Assembly (NCBI GenBank): GCA_015232575.1 | Contig: JADFZL010000004.1 | Location: 140,381-204,380 of the forward strand | Reading direction: 5' to 3' | From: Candidatus Rifleibacteriota bacterium | Lineage (GTDB): Bacteria; Muiribacteriota; Ozemobacteria; Ozemobacterales; Ozemobacteraceae | Length of the DNA stretch: 64,000 bases | Shown: piece after piece, positions 42,991 to 51,393 of the stretch | How the letters are laid out: each line of letters starts with the position of its first letter | Numbering within the stretch: position 1 is the first letter of the stretch | Translations under genes and position numbers: made by a program | The notes under the pieces: model-generated | The model's database searches: none | Told to the model about the DNA's origin: nothing | The model's input: only the letters and a program-made list of their open reading frames with translations

Positions 42991-45861
42991 TTATGGCTGA
43001 AAGTATATTGGCAGAGAGTCTGGGGTGTTTCTGGGTAGTCTGTCGGTGAGTTCTTTTGGTGGTCGATAGTTGTCGGGGGTTAGAATTGCAGCTACAGCGG
43101 CCATTGGTACCATTGTTTCGAAAACGGTAAATTCGTTCTGCTGTGGTACTATATATGGGTGAACGTAAACTCTTCGCATGATTGGGAAGACTGGTTCTAT
43201 GCGCTCTTTGATGATGTCGATCATTGCTTTTTCCCAGTTTCCGGTTTTTTCGATCAGGTTAATTTCGGCCTGGCCACCGTTGCGATCAAGCATTGTCGGA
43301 AGCATTGATAAATTAGCTCCTGAAAAAAAGTCCGAGACTGATGGGTGTCCGCCGTCAATTATTCCGAAAAGGTTTTTATAGGCCGGGTGGGCAATTCCCA
43401 TCGAAAAAGTGAATGGCACGAAGCCGGGGTACGGCTCTAAAAATTGATCCTTTTCAGACATGATATGCTGAAGAATCACAGGAAACACTGAACCTACACC
43501 GGTAATCATTGATCTTCCCATTTCATTGCAGCCTAATTCCCAGTCCATGCCCATTACGGCGGCATCGTAATATTTCTTTTCACCTGTCATACGCCATACG
43601 ATAAGAGGAAACTGTGCTCTTTTTCCAGCGTGTATTGATCCCCAGGATATATGCGGATAATACGGATGATCGGGACTTCTCCAAAGCGTTCTATAAGCGT
43701 GTTCTGATTGTCCTGTCAGAAAAACGTCTGCCTCTTTCTTCGCAAGGTCAAGTAGAAACTTATTGCCTTCTGCAGTAAAGATTTCCGGGTGTAAAAGCGG
43801 TGATACAAATGAAAAAGAAGGTATGTCATCAGGAAGCGCTTTTTCAAAAAGCTCCCTGAGACTTGAATCTGCAATGGCAACTTTTCGGTATTCATCGTCT
43901 TTAGTTGCAAGAAAAAGCTGAATTGCAGCAAGAATCTTAAATGGATTCAACTTGCGCCCTCTGATTCCGGGAAGATCATCGTTCTGGTCGAAGAAAACTG
44001 TCTTTTTTTCCATTTCATAAGTAATTCCGCGAATTGAATTTACCGGACTCAAGCTCCATGAAAAGGCTTTCTTTGCTGATTCCATAAGCTCAGAAGATTT
44101 TTTGCTGTCATATTTTTCGATGAGTCTGCCAGCATAAGCCGCAGCACAGGAATATTGCAGGGAAGAGTTGCGTTCAGGCAGTGAAATGAAGAAAGGTGAT
44201 TCATCTTCATCGGGCAGGCAATCATGCCTTGGATGCGATGTCTGTTCTGCCCATCCGCAGATTCCGCCTTCGGGTGTCTGGGTTTTTCTGAAAAAATCAA
44301 TCGTAACAAGCGCTTCATCAAGAATGTCGGGAATGCCATTGTCCGATTCAGGTATTTTCAGCTGCCCGTCAGTGAACTTCTCAGGATACAGTTCGAATGC
44401 GGCACACAAATCAAAAGATGCCCACACATGTGAAATGCGGCGGTCGTAGTCCGCTGCATCGTGCCATCCGCCGGTCAGCCCGGAAACGACTTCGTGCGAT
44501 CTACTGCTTTTTACTGCATCGAATGGCCCGATTTTTACAGGTTCACCTGTCGAGTTGCGAAAACCTCTGGTTATGAGCCCGCCAGATGCGGGATTGTCAT
44601 ATTTGTCATTGTGATACCAATTATTGAGATACCTGGGAAGTTCTGGAGGAAAGCCGCCGCGAAATGTTTTCAGATGACAGGCTTTTCTTGTCCAGTTTGA
44701 AAACGGCGGCTTGATCTCTATTCCGCAGCGCTGGGCGTAAATACCTTTCATCAGCGTAAAAAAGACATCTCCGTAAATATTTTCAGAAATTCTGAATGGC
44801 CATGATCGTCCGAGACCGGGAATAACAATGCAGTAATTGCCCTCAGCAGTGAATTCTGAGAAGTCCAACTGGTATACGTCTTCTCCGGAAATAGGAAGAT
44901 TTTTGTACCTCTGTCTTGCTTCGCTTGCCCTGAAAGCTATTTTGCCGCTGAACAGCGGTTCTCCGGAGATCTTTCCACCGATCAGTCCGTCAGTTATTCC
45001 AGGAATTGCTGCAGCAGGTGCATCAGCAGTTGTCCCGACAGTTGTTCCAGGAGGCGTTTCGTCAGCCGCTCCATTAGTTGTTACATTCGATTTTGAGAGA
45101 GTTTTTTCTTGTTTTTTTGTGCATGGTTTTTCACTTGGAACCCAGTTATAAATGTGAAACTGAGTGCCATCAAGTTTCGAAAAATCAACTGCGCCCATTG
45201 CTCCGGCCCACATTCCAAGATAAGCAAATTTCGGTGTTTTACCGGTAAGATAACCAGCCTGATTAACTTTTATTGACCAGCAGACTGTAGAATGATCATC
45301 GAAAAGAATTCTTCTGGAAATTTCATCGCCAGCTTCAATTCTTAAAGGTTTTCCTGAAAGAATTGGCGATTGAAGTCTCATGAATACATAGTCTGCAATT
45401 CTGGGAAGCCCGATGGTTGCCGGAGGTGAAGGGAAATCATGGTCGCTTTCCGGAAATGCATCAATGCTCTGAGGCCAGTATGTTACGATTTCCGGATTCT
45501 TACCGTTGATTTTCCAGTAGTTCCAGTCTTCAAGTCTTTTGATATAGTCGCATCGATAATCAATCCATGTTGACAGAACCTGATAAAAAGACCTCTTTTC
45601 CCTGAGCCAGTCAGGAATTATTTTATACTGACTTTTCAGACTGGAAAAAAAGCCCGGAGAATATTTCTTATTTCGCAGCGAAATAATCTGGCTTGTTGAG
45701 TCCAGTACAACACATATTATTTTGTCTGATAAAACTCTGATATCTATTACCTGCGGTTTCAGAATATCCTGAGATTCATCTTGTGCAGCACAAAACGATA
45801 CTACAAAAAACATTCCTATGAATAGAAGAGAAAATTGAAAGATATTTATAGGTTTATTCAT
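42991..45861 (-). CDS. Secreted GH9 family glycoside hydrolase
   Basis: A 956-residue protein with a signal peptide (FSLLFIGMFFVVSFCAAQ). An Ig-like CelD_N domain includes IKVNQAGYLTGKTPKFAYLG (near residue 205) and extends to about 350. The (alpha/alpha)6 catalytic domain has GLTGGWHDAADYDRRISHVW near residue 460, whose two Asp residues are the nucleophile-water pair of GH9, and GGICGWAEQTSHPRHDC near 540. The expected C-terminal acid lies near NGGQAEINLIEKTGNW. Family activity is endo- or exo-glucanase on beta-glucans. A Thr/Ala/Pro-rich insert sits near 270. It indicates polysaccharide use; specificity is not readable. Confidence 0.9.
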   Translation of the reverse strand: MNKPINIFQFSLLFIGMFFVVSFCAAQDESQDILKPQVIDIRVLSDKIICVVLDSTSQIISLRNKKYSPGFFSSLKSQYKIIPDWLREKRSFYQVLSTWIDYRCDYIKRLEDWNYWKINGKNPEIVTYWPQSIDAFPESDHDFPSPPATIGLPRIADYVFMRLQSPILSGKPLRIEAGDEISRRILFDDHSTVCWSIKVNQAGYLTGKTPKFAYLGMWAGAMGAVDFSKLDGTQFHIYNWVPSEKPCTKKQEKTLSKSNVTTNGAADETPPGTTVGTTADAPAAAIPGITDGLIGGKISGEPLFSGKIAFRASEARQRYKNLPISGEDVYQLDFSEFTAEGNYCIVIPGLGRSWPFRISENIYGDVFFTLMKGIYAQRCGIEIKPPFSNWTRKACHLKTFRGGFPPELPRYLNNWYHNDKYDNPASGGLITRGFRNSTGEPVKIGPFDAVKSSRSHEVVSGLTGGWHDAADYDRRISHVWASFDLCAAFELYPEKFTDGQLKIPESDNGIPDILDEALVTIDFFRKTQTPEGGICGWAEQTSHPRHDCLPDEDESPFFISLPERNSSLQYSCAAAYAGRLIEKYDSKKSSELMESAKKAFSWSLSPVNSIRGITYEMEKKTVFFDQNDDLPGIRGRKLNPFKILAAIQLFLATKDDEYRKVAIADSSLRELFEKALPDDIPSFSFVSPLLHPEIFTAEGNKFLLDLAKKEADVFLTGQSEHAYRTLWRSPDHPYYPHISWGSIHAGKRAQFPLIVWRMTGEKKYYDAAVMGMDWELGCNEMGRSMITGVGSVFPVILQHIMSEKDQFLEPYPGFVPFTFSMGIAHPAYKNLFGIIDGGHPSVSDFFSGANLSMLPTMLDRNGGQAEINLIEKTGNWEKAMIDIIKERIEPVFPIMRRVYVHPYIVPQQNEFTVFETMVPMAAVAAILTPDNYRPPKELTDRLPRNTPDSLPIYFQP

Positions 45862-45930
45862 ATTTGTGTAACTTATCTAATTTGCCTTTGTTGAAATCAA
45901 TTTTAGAGTTCTTTACGCTTCTATTCATAG

Positions 45931-45940
45931 TAACATGTTA
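45931..45940. promoter_or_regulatory. Palindrome TAACATGTTA, site 1
   Basis: A perfect 10-bp palindrome repeated exactly at 46042-46051. Both lie between the divergent GH9 and toxin-antitoxin genes. Confidence 0.4.
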
Positions 45941-46041
45941 GATCTTAAGCTGTCAAAAGCGGCTTTTTGATATATCAATCATATTTGAGATGGCGTCAGT
46001 GCTTATTTCAACAACGCGTTCAAAGTTTGACATTCAAAATA

Positions 46042-46051
46042 TAACATGTTA
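46042..46051. promoter_or_regulatory. Palindrome TAACATGTTA, site 2 (possible antitoxin operator)
   Basis: The second copy lies 80 nt before the antitoxin ATG, a location suited to autoregulation by the toxin-antitoxin complex. Confidence 0.4.
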
Positions 46052-46130
46052 GCCTTGAATTAACGATATTACGATTTTGCTATTGTTGGTTTGTTTCGCT
46101 TGGAAAACGGAATTGAATGAGGAGCCTGAA

Positions 46131-46361
46131 ATGCTTAGAGAGATCATAAGACCACAATCTGAAATATATTCTTTACGTATTCCCAAAGAATATTTAAATC
46201 AGGATGTTGAGATCCTTGTACTACCATTTTCTTATCCAAAAACAGAAGAGTCATCAACAAAAAGCGATATTGTAAAGGCTACTGCTGGGTTGTTAAAGGA
46301 CAAGAACATTGATCCTGTGAAATGGCAAAATGAAATCAGGGAAGAATGGGATGACAGATAA
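46131..46361 (+). CDS. Antitoxin-like protein paired with PIN toxin
   Basis: A 76-residue protein. It begins MLREIIRPQSEIYSLRIPKE and continues YLNQDVEILVLPF, the short beta-hairpin motif of small antitoxins that accompany PIN toxins. The C-terminal half (DIVKATAGLLKDKNIDPVKW) is a helical toxin-binding tail. The ATG at 46131 is chosen because GAGGAG lies 6 nt upstream; an upstream in-frame start at 46077 lacks a site. It overlaps the toxin gene by 11 nt, typical for such pairs. Confidence 0.75.
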   Translation: MLREIIRPQSEIYSLRIPKEYLNQDVEILVLPFSYPKTEESSTKSDIVKATAGLLKDKNIDPVKWQNEIREEWDDR

Positions 46362-46755
46362 TGAATTCCTGATTGATTCAAATATTATTATCTATCATTT
46401 AAATGGTGATGCTATTGCTACAAATTTTTTAGAAAGAAACCTTGAAATTTCTGCAATATCACAAATCACATACATAGAGGTGTTGTCTTTTGGCTATAGC
46501 TCGGCTGCTGAGGAGAGTCAGGTTGATGAATTGTTAAAACAGTTTACAGTCTATGATATTAACCATGACATTTCAAAACAAGCATTAATAAACAGGAAAA
46601 TAAAAAAAATTAAGCTTCCCGATAATCTAATTGTTTCGACAGCACAGGTTCATGGGTTGACACTTGTTACGAGAAACATCAAAGACTTTAATCATTTTGA
46701 GGTAAAAGTAATAAATCCTTTTGCACTGACCCTCGATAATGCAAAAATGGGCTAA
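46351..46755 (+). CDS. PIN-domain toxin (VapC-like)
   Basis: A 134-residue protein. PIN catalytic acids are present: Asp in FLIDSNIIIYHLNG (near residue 9), Glu in ITYIEVLSF (near 42), Asp in KLPDNLIVSTAQVHGL (near 90) and the TRNIKDF motif (near 108). VapC-type toxins are Mg-dependent ribonucleases, often cutting tRNA or rRNA. The start at 46351 overlaps the antitoxin end and agrees with the family N-terminus. Confidence 0.88.
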   Translation: MTDNEFLIDSNIIIYHLNGDAIATNFLERNLEISAISQITYIEVLSFGYSSAAEESQVDELLKQFTVYDINHDISKQALINRKIKKIKLPDNLIVSTAQVHGLTLVTRNIKDFNHFEVKVINPFALTLDNAKMG

Positions 46756-46852
46756 GTGCGTGCTAAGAGATTGTGGATTTCATAATTTTCAAAAAGACAT
46801 TGCTGATTGCTTAATTCTGATCACAGTTTCTTTATTTCCCTTAAATTCGAGT

Positions 46853-46874
46853 AGAGGGGCGTGCAAGCCCCTCT
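46853..46874. terminator. Hairpin after VapC-like gene
   Basis: AGAGGGGC (46853-46860), a 6-nt loop, then GCCCCTCT (46867-46874). No T-tract. The loop and arms resemble a shortened form of the terminal hairpin of the upstream-leader repeats. Confidence 0.5.
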
Positions 46875-46932
46875 CTGGAAGAGTCTCTTTTTGGGGTATG
46901 GAAATATATAGCACTATAGCAAGTCTGCTGGA

Positions 46933-48105
46933 TTAAATAAATGTCCCTTTGACTAGTATTTCGCCATTTCTAACCATTGTTTTGCCAAGTGCGATTACTG
47001 AATCGATGTAAAGGTCTTTTTTGTCGAGTAGTACAATGTCTGCGTCCCTTCCTTCTCTTATGTAACCTTTTGATGAGAGTTTCAGAATATCAGCCGGATT
47101 TGAAGTTATTGTTCTCAGGGCGGTTGATAAATCTATGGATTCCTGAAAGTGTGCGTCTCTTACTTCAGGAAAAAGTGATGAGCATGAACCTACCGTAAGG
47201 CCCTTGAGATTGCCTTTTTCGTCAAAAAGCGGAAGGCTTCCCTGACCGTCTGATGTAAATGTAATATTTTTTGGACTTACTCCGCTCTGAAGCAGAATTT
47301 TGAGGGCTTTGCTGCATTTGACTTCGCCCTCTTCAAGAAATTCTTTTGTTGTACTTGTTGTAAAATCAACATATCCACCTTTCCTGGCGTATTCGATGCC
47401 TTTTTCGAAAAGATCTTTGTTTCTCCCGATATGAGTTGGTACAAATTGTGAATATGGAATTTCTGTAGTATTAATGATTTCTTCGAGAAAATTTAGCATT
47501 CTTTTTCCATCACCAAGATGAAGGTTCACAACTCCAGCTTTTCCGGAAAGAATTCCACCGACTCTTGCCGCACCGGCTATCTTTGCAAAATCTTGTACTG
47601 TTGGCTGGGAAGACCTGTGATCTGACATTGCAATTTCGCCAACTCCGATGATTTTATCGATCAGAATTAAATCGTCTTCTATTGTACCAGTAATGGTTCT
47701 TACAGGTACCTGATAAGAACCGGTGTAAATAAATGTGCTTACACCTTCTTCCTCAAGGCCTCTGGCTTTTGCAAGCAGGCTTTTCATTGATCTTGTTATA
47801 CCGTCTGTTCCGAGGCATCCAACTACTGTTGTAACTCCCGCAGTTGTGATGTCAGTCAGTCTAATTTCAGGAGTTCTTGTTTTATAGCCGCCTTCGCCGC
47901 CGCCTCCCAATATATGAACATGTGAGTCGATGAATCCGGGTACAACATATTTGCCGGTTGCATCAATAACTTCGACCGGTGCAAAATTTGTCGAAACGTC
48001 GATATTGTCAGCGATGTGGGCAATTTTTCCAGCAGCCAATAGTACATCTTTTTTTCCGAGAAAGTCAGGTGAGAATACTTCGCCGTTTTTGATAAGTTTT
48101 AACAA
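46933..48105 (-). CDS. iadA: Isoaspartyl (beta-aspartyl) dipeptidase
   Basis: A 390-residue amidohydrolase. VPGFIDSHVHILGGGGEGGY (near residue 55) gives the first metal His pair and the IadA-specific Gly-rich loop; GVGEIAMSDHRSSQPTV near 155 lies around the carboxylated lysine position, VNLHLGDGKRM near 197 and FTSDGQGSLPLFD near 285 give further ligands. IadA cleaves beta-aspartyl dipeptides arising from damaged proteins or cyanophycin. The start is TTG at 48105, with GGAGGAAT upstream. Length is normal. Confidence 0.9.
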   Translation of the reverse strand: MLKLIKNGEVFSPDFLGKKDVLLAAGKIAHIADNIDVSTNFAPVEVIDATGKYVVPGFIDSHVHILGGGGEGGYKTRTPEIRLTDITTAGVTTVVGCLGTDGITRSMKSLLAKARGLEEEGVSTFIYTGSYQVPVRTITGTIEDDLILIDKIIGVGEIAMSDHRSSQPTVQDFAKIAGAARVGGILSGKAGVVNLHLGDGKRMLNFLEEIINTTEIPYSQFVPTHIGRNKDLFEKGIEYARKGGYVDFTTSTTKEFLEEGEVKCSKALKILLQSGVSPKNITFTSDGQGSLPLFDEKGNLKGLTVGSCSSLFPEVRDAHFQESIDLSTALRTITSNPADILKLSSKGYIREGRDADIVLLDKKDLYIDSVIALGKTMVRNGEILVKGTFI

Positions 48106-48219
48106 TTTTTTATTCCTCCAATTATTATTTATTACCTGTAAGTAATCAAATTGTAATACAACAATTGCATCTTCTCAATAATCAGGGGTAACTTTTTATT
48201 TGTAACTGCTTATTCTCAT

Positions 48220-48283
48220 GTCATCTCGACCGAAGGGAGAGATCTCCGCAGGTTTTGAGATTTCTCCATTCGGTCGAAATGAC
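48220..48283. repeat. Dispersed palindromic repeat, full copy
   Basis: GTCATCTCGACCGAAGGGAG at the left and TCTCCATTCGGTCGAAATGA then C at the right; flanks match the 39771-39837 copy over about 150 bp. Confidence 0.8.
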
Positions 48284-48368
48284 AGCAATAAGCTGTAAGT
48301 TTCCCCAAATTATTGAGTAGTCACCAACAATTCTACAAAATTTGGTGGTGTCCTGCGTAATTCTTTGT

Positions 48369-49109
48369 TCAAGCAAGCTTTCTGTCAGCTTTCTTTGCGA
48401 GAAATGCTATGCAATCCATGAATTTTCCGTAGATTTCCTCGATTTCTGAATTACTTTTTTCATTGGTTCTGAAGCGCAGGTCAATTGCAATTTGAATCGG
48501 TTGAAAATCGTATTCCCAGGTCTTTGCTGCAACAATAATTATTTCTTTACGCGGAACAATTTTATTAAATTGAAGGAAGAACATAATTCTAAGCACTTCA
48601 CGAACTTCCCTTGCAAAATCAAACAATGGCGCTAATAGGAAAGCACCGTTTCTGGAGAGAAAGTTCCTGCGAAGTTTAAGCATTACCGTTCTGATTTCTT
48701 CCTCGCATTTTAAACGCAGATATTCATTATCAATTTTAATCCCGGAAAGTAAATCTGTACCAGCAAGTAATATTCCATCTTCCTTTATTGAAAAGATTTT
48801 CCCCGGAAATACATCTAGAGAATTCTGCAGCTCCTCGTTTGTAAGAAGAAATGTTGAAATGTTATCTCTGCGCCCTTTTGATATGACATCAAGACAATTT
48901 CTCAAAATGCTGATATCTATTTTTTGCATGACTGAAAAAATGTTGATATTGCTTATTCCCTCTTTAAAGTCGTCTCTGACGGCACTGCCATAGATATATA
49001 GCGCGATAAGATTCTGCTGCATACATTCCGTGATTCCTTTGCAGAAATCGCAAATAGACTTCTTTTTTGCATCAGAAACACTCAAAGTTTTAATCTTTTC
49101 GATAAACAT
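48369..49109 (-). CDS. Degenerate nucleotidyltransferase-like protein
   Basis: A 246-residue protein. The N-terminal domain has LIALYIYGSAVRDDFKEGIS followed by NINIFSV, the pattern of MNT-type nucleotidyltransferases (GSxxxGxDxSDID), but both catalytic Asp positions (DID) are Asn-Ile-Asn, so nucleotidyl transfer is doubtful. The C-terminal half is helical (HEPN-like in length, with no clear RxxxxH). The ATG at 49109 is preferred, with GGAGG 5 nt upstream. It is downstream of the radical SAM gene (79 nt), so probably part of that cluster. Confidence 0.68.
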   Translation of the reverse strand: MFIEKIKTLSVSDAKKKSICDFCKGITECMQQNLIALYIYGSAVRDDFKEGISNINIFSVMQKIDISILRNCLDVISKGRRDNISTFLLTNEELQNSLDVFPGKIFSIKEDGILLAGTDLLSGIKIDNEYLRLKCEEEIRTVMLKLRRNFLSRNGAFLLAPLFDFAREVREVLRIMFFLQFNKIVPRKEIIIVAAKTWEYDFQPIQIAIDLRFRTNEKSNSEIEEIYGKFMDCIAFLAKKADRKLA

Positions 49110-49188
49110 ATTTTCCTCCATTATCTATGAGTCAAGTTTCTCTAGGCCGCCATCAGTAACGATTCGCAGTTGCCTCGACCTTTCGTTG

Positions 49189-50235
49189 TCATACCGACCT
49201 TTCTTTGTCATTTCCTTGCCGCCCAATCCAGCAACCGGGGTCAGGTGAGTATTTTCCGGGATTTACTGCATAAGATATGCATCTTGCTCCACCGGCACAG
49301 TGAATCTTGTAACGGCAATGTTCACAGTTTGTTCCTGCAATATCTTTGCTGCTTAGACTCATAATATTAATGCCATTTTTTCTTATATTACTGAGTGGTT
49401 CAGTGAAAATATTTCCAATCGCTACCGGATACCTGCGACATGGGAATACTGTTCCATCGGGCATTAAAGCAAGTAATCTCTTCGCCGCGGTGCATTTGTA
49501 GGGTGGCAATTCTGCATAGTGAAACTGAAGTGCACGTCGCATGGAAACAGTTGTTTTGGTGAACCAGGATTTTTGCAGTCGCATTTTCTCATTTCTCATG
49601 ATCCTGAAAAAATCCTCGGTTTCCATTTCACTAAGTGTCTGCATGTTGTTTGATTCTGCATTTCCAATTGGAACAATTCTGTCTGCCCAAACCTTGTTCA
49701 CACCAATTGATGATGACGCTTTTACCACAGCGGGAAAAGTCTGATAGTTCTTTCTATTTGCTGTAAATGAAACCATAGAAAAAATGTTGTTCTTTCTCAA
49801 AATTTCAAGGCCTTTTAAGGATTTATTAAAACTGCCTTTTCCGCGTATCTGGTCATGAATTTCTTCGTCCCCGTCAATGCTGACTTGTACAAATCTGATA
49901 TTTCTTCTTTTTAAAAATACTGCTACTTCATTGTCGATAAGGGTACCATTGCATAATATGCCAAAGTTGATCCAATCTGAACAGGCTGATATTTTCTCAA
50001 TCAATTTAGGAAAATAGCTCACGTAAAAAGGTTCACCGCCTGTTATATTTAACTGAATCCTGTCACTTCGCGCAAAGTTGATATCTGGTGAATTATTTAA
50101 ACACTCTTTGAAAGAATTCAAAACTGATTCAATCTGCATTTCCGAAAGATCAATTCTGGGGATATTTTCCTGATAGCAATGTACACAATTCAAATTACAT
50201 TTTTCCGTTATGTGCCATTGAAATAAGAACTTCAT
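49189..50235 (-). CDS. Radical SAM/SPASM protein, candidate peptide maturase
   Basis: A 348-residue protein. The radical SAM cluster is in ITEKCNLNCVHCYQENIP (near residue 10); LNITGGEPFYVSYFPKLIEK near 60 and FVQVSIDGDEEIHDQIRGKG near 115 follow. The SPASM C-terminus begins at CTAAKRLLALMPDGTVFPCR (near 255) and ends CEHCRYKIHCAGGARCISYA, giving Cys ligands for auxiliary clusters. Such enzymes modify ribosomally made peptides or Cys-containing proteins. The ATG at 50235 overlaps the upstream stop (ATGA). A longer frame to 50301 is only the shadow of the Gly/Cys tail. Confidence 0.9.
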   Translation of the reverse strand: MKFLFQWHITEKCNLNCVHCYQENIPRIDLSEMQIESVLNSFKECLNNSPDINFARSDRIQLNITGGEPFYVSYFPKLIEKISACSDWINFGILCNGTLIDNEVAVFLKRRNIRFVQVSIDGDEEIHDQIRGKGSFNKSLKGLEILRKNNIFSMVSFTANRKNYQTFPAVVKASSSIGVNKVWADRIVPIGNAESNNMQTLSEMETEDFFRIMRNEKMRLQKSWFTKTTVSMRRALQFHYAELPPYKCTAAKRLLALMPDGTVFPCRRYPVAIGNIFTEPLSNIRKNGINIMSLSSKDIAGTNCEHCRYKIHCAGGARCISYAVNPGKYSPDPGCWIGRQGNDKERSV

Positions 50236-51140
50236 CCGCCGCAACCACCACACCCGCCGCCACATCCTCCACCGCATCCACCGCCACAACCGCTGCTGCA
50301 TCCGCCACTTCCGGAATCGCCTCCGGAGGTCTTTTCGACAGCAGGGTAAGCCTCGCGGAATGTATCAATTCCCGACCAGTCGTTCATGGCAGCAAATCCA
50401 AACAAAGCCACAGCAAAAGTTGGATTTGTATCAATGGGATTTTCTTTCTCAATATTAACATGTTTCAGCCACTGGTAATGTTTTTCAACTTCTGCAAGAT
50501 ATTCTGTGCCCAGACTTGTTATTCTTTTTTCCGGATGATTAATAGCAATTAATGCGACTATTGAAGTCAGCAAAAGAAACACCAGTATTTCTACTGGTTT
50601 ATTGTTGATTAACCCAAGCACAAGTTTGGTTCCGCCAAAACTCGCCAATAATCCAAGTGCAACAAAAAATTTTATCCTGCGCGCGACAATCTGCACTGGT
50701 GTTGCGAGCAAGTTATCTCTTAAGAGTTGTACACGTTCCGGATTCATGGCATGTTCAATCTTTTCCACCAGATAAGGATCTTTGAGAATGAACAGCGGGG
50801 GCGAAGGCTCAATTTTGTCCAAAACTGCATATTCGACTCTTTCAAGTGGCGTGGCGATTTCCCCGGATTTCCGATCGACAATGCAGTCATTTCCCGTTTT
50901 TTTTATTACAAGCAATTCAAGCCAGTAAAGTCTGAACAACACTGCCTTTAAAACCATTTGTGCGCCTTCTTTGAGGTAAGCAAGGCTATAAGGATCATAT
51001 TTTGTATTTGCGGGCATTTGCAATCCGGATGTTCCATCATGATTCATCCATATTCTGGTCAAAAGAATGACTACCACGGCAAACACGCCGTAATAATAGA
51101 TGAAAACCGGACCGGGGATCTGACGAATTGTTTCTAACAT
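50232..51140 (-). CDS. TIGR04222-type membrane protein with Gly/Cys-rich tail
   Basis: A 302-residue protein. The N-terminus has a membrane helix (FIYYYGVFAVVVILLTRIWM) and then DPYSLAYLKEGAQMVLKAVL, the signature of TIGR04222-domain proteins. Two further hydrophobic segments lie near residues 180-225. The last 30 residues are a Gly/Ser/Cys tail (GGCSSGCGGGCGGGCGGG and further CGG units, seven Cys). The ATG at 51140 is preferred, with AAGGGG 6 nt upstream. The coupled radical SAM/SPASM gene follows by a 4-nt overlap. A modification of the Cys tail by that enzyme is inference. Confidence 0.82.
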   Translation of the reverse strand: MLETIRQIPGPVFIYYYGVFAVVVILLTRIWMNHDGTSGLQMPANTKYDPYSLAYLKEGAQMVLKAVLFRLYWLELLVIKKTGNDCIVDRKSGEIATPLERVEYAVLDKIEPSPPLFILKDPYLVEKIEHAMNPERVQLLRDNLLATPVQIVARRIKFFVALGLLASFGGTKLVLGLINNKPVEILVFLLLTSIVALIAINHPEKRITSLGTEYLAEVEKHYQWLKHVNIEKENPIDTNPTFAVALFGFAAMNDWSGIDTFREAYPAVEKTSGGDSGSGGCSSGCGGGCGGGCGGGCGGCGG

Positions 51141-51320
51141 GCTTTTCCCCTTACTTCTAAGTATGCAAGACCGTTTTTCCATTTCCGATTCATTGCTATT
51201 CTCTTTTTGGAAAGTTGATAAATAAACTAATTTTATATATCACATTCAGGTTATTGAGTAAAGAGCGCATCTGATGAGTGGCATTATAACTTGTTTTTTA
51301 TCCTCCTTTGTGTTAATAAG

Positions 51321-51353
51321 TGGTGAGACATAATTTTCCCGAGTTTAGTGTCC
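51321..51353. repeat. Motif shared with 36213-36245
   Basis: GTGAGACATAATTTTCCCGA with GTTTAGTGTC resembles GTGAGACAAATTATTTCCGA with GTTTTGTGTC upstream of the DUF262 gene. Possibly insertion-sequence ends or a shared control site. Confidence 0.45.
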
Positions 51354-51393
51354 GATATGATCACAATCAGGAAAAATAGAAGGAGAAATTATT

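Noticed and set aside
46853..46874. Fifth copy of the hairpin leader
   Set aside because: Only the GC-rich hairpin is similar, it is shorter, lacks the other modules and does not precede a start codon on the plus strand.
50236..50301. Arg/Trp-rich leader of the radical SAM protein
   Set aside because: It is the shifted reading of the Gly/Cys-coding tail of the upstream gene; ATG 50235 fits the family.
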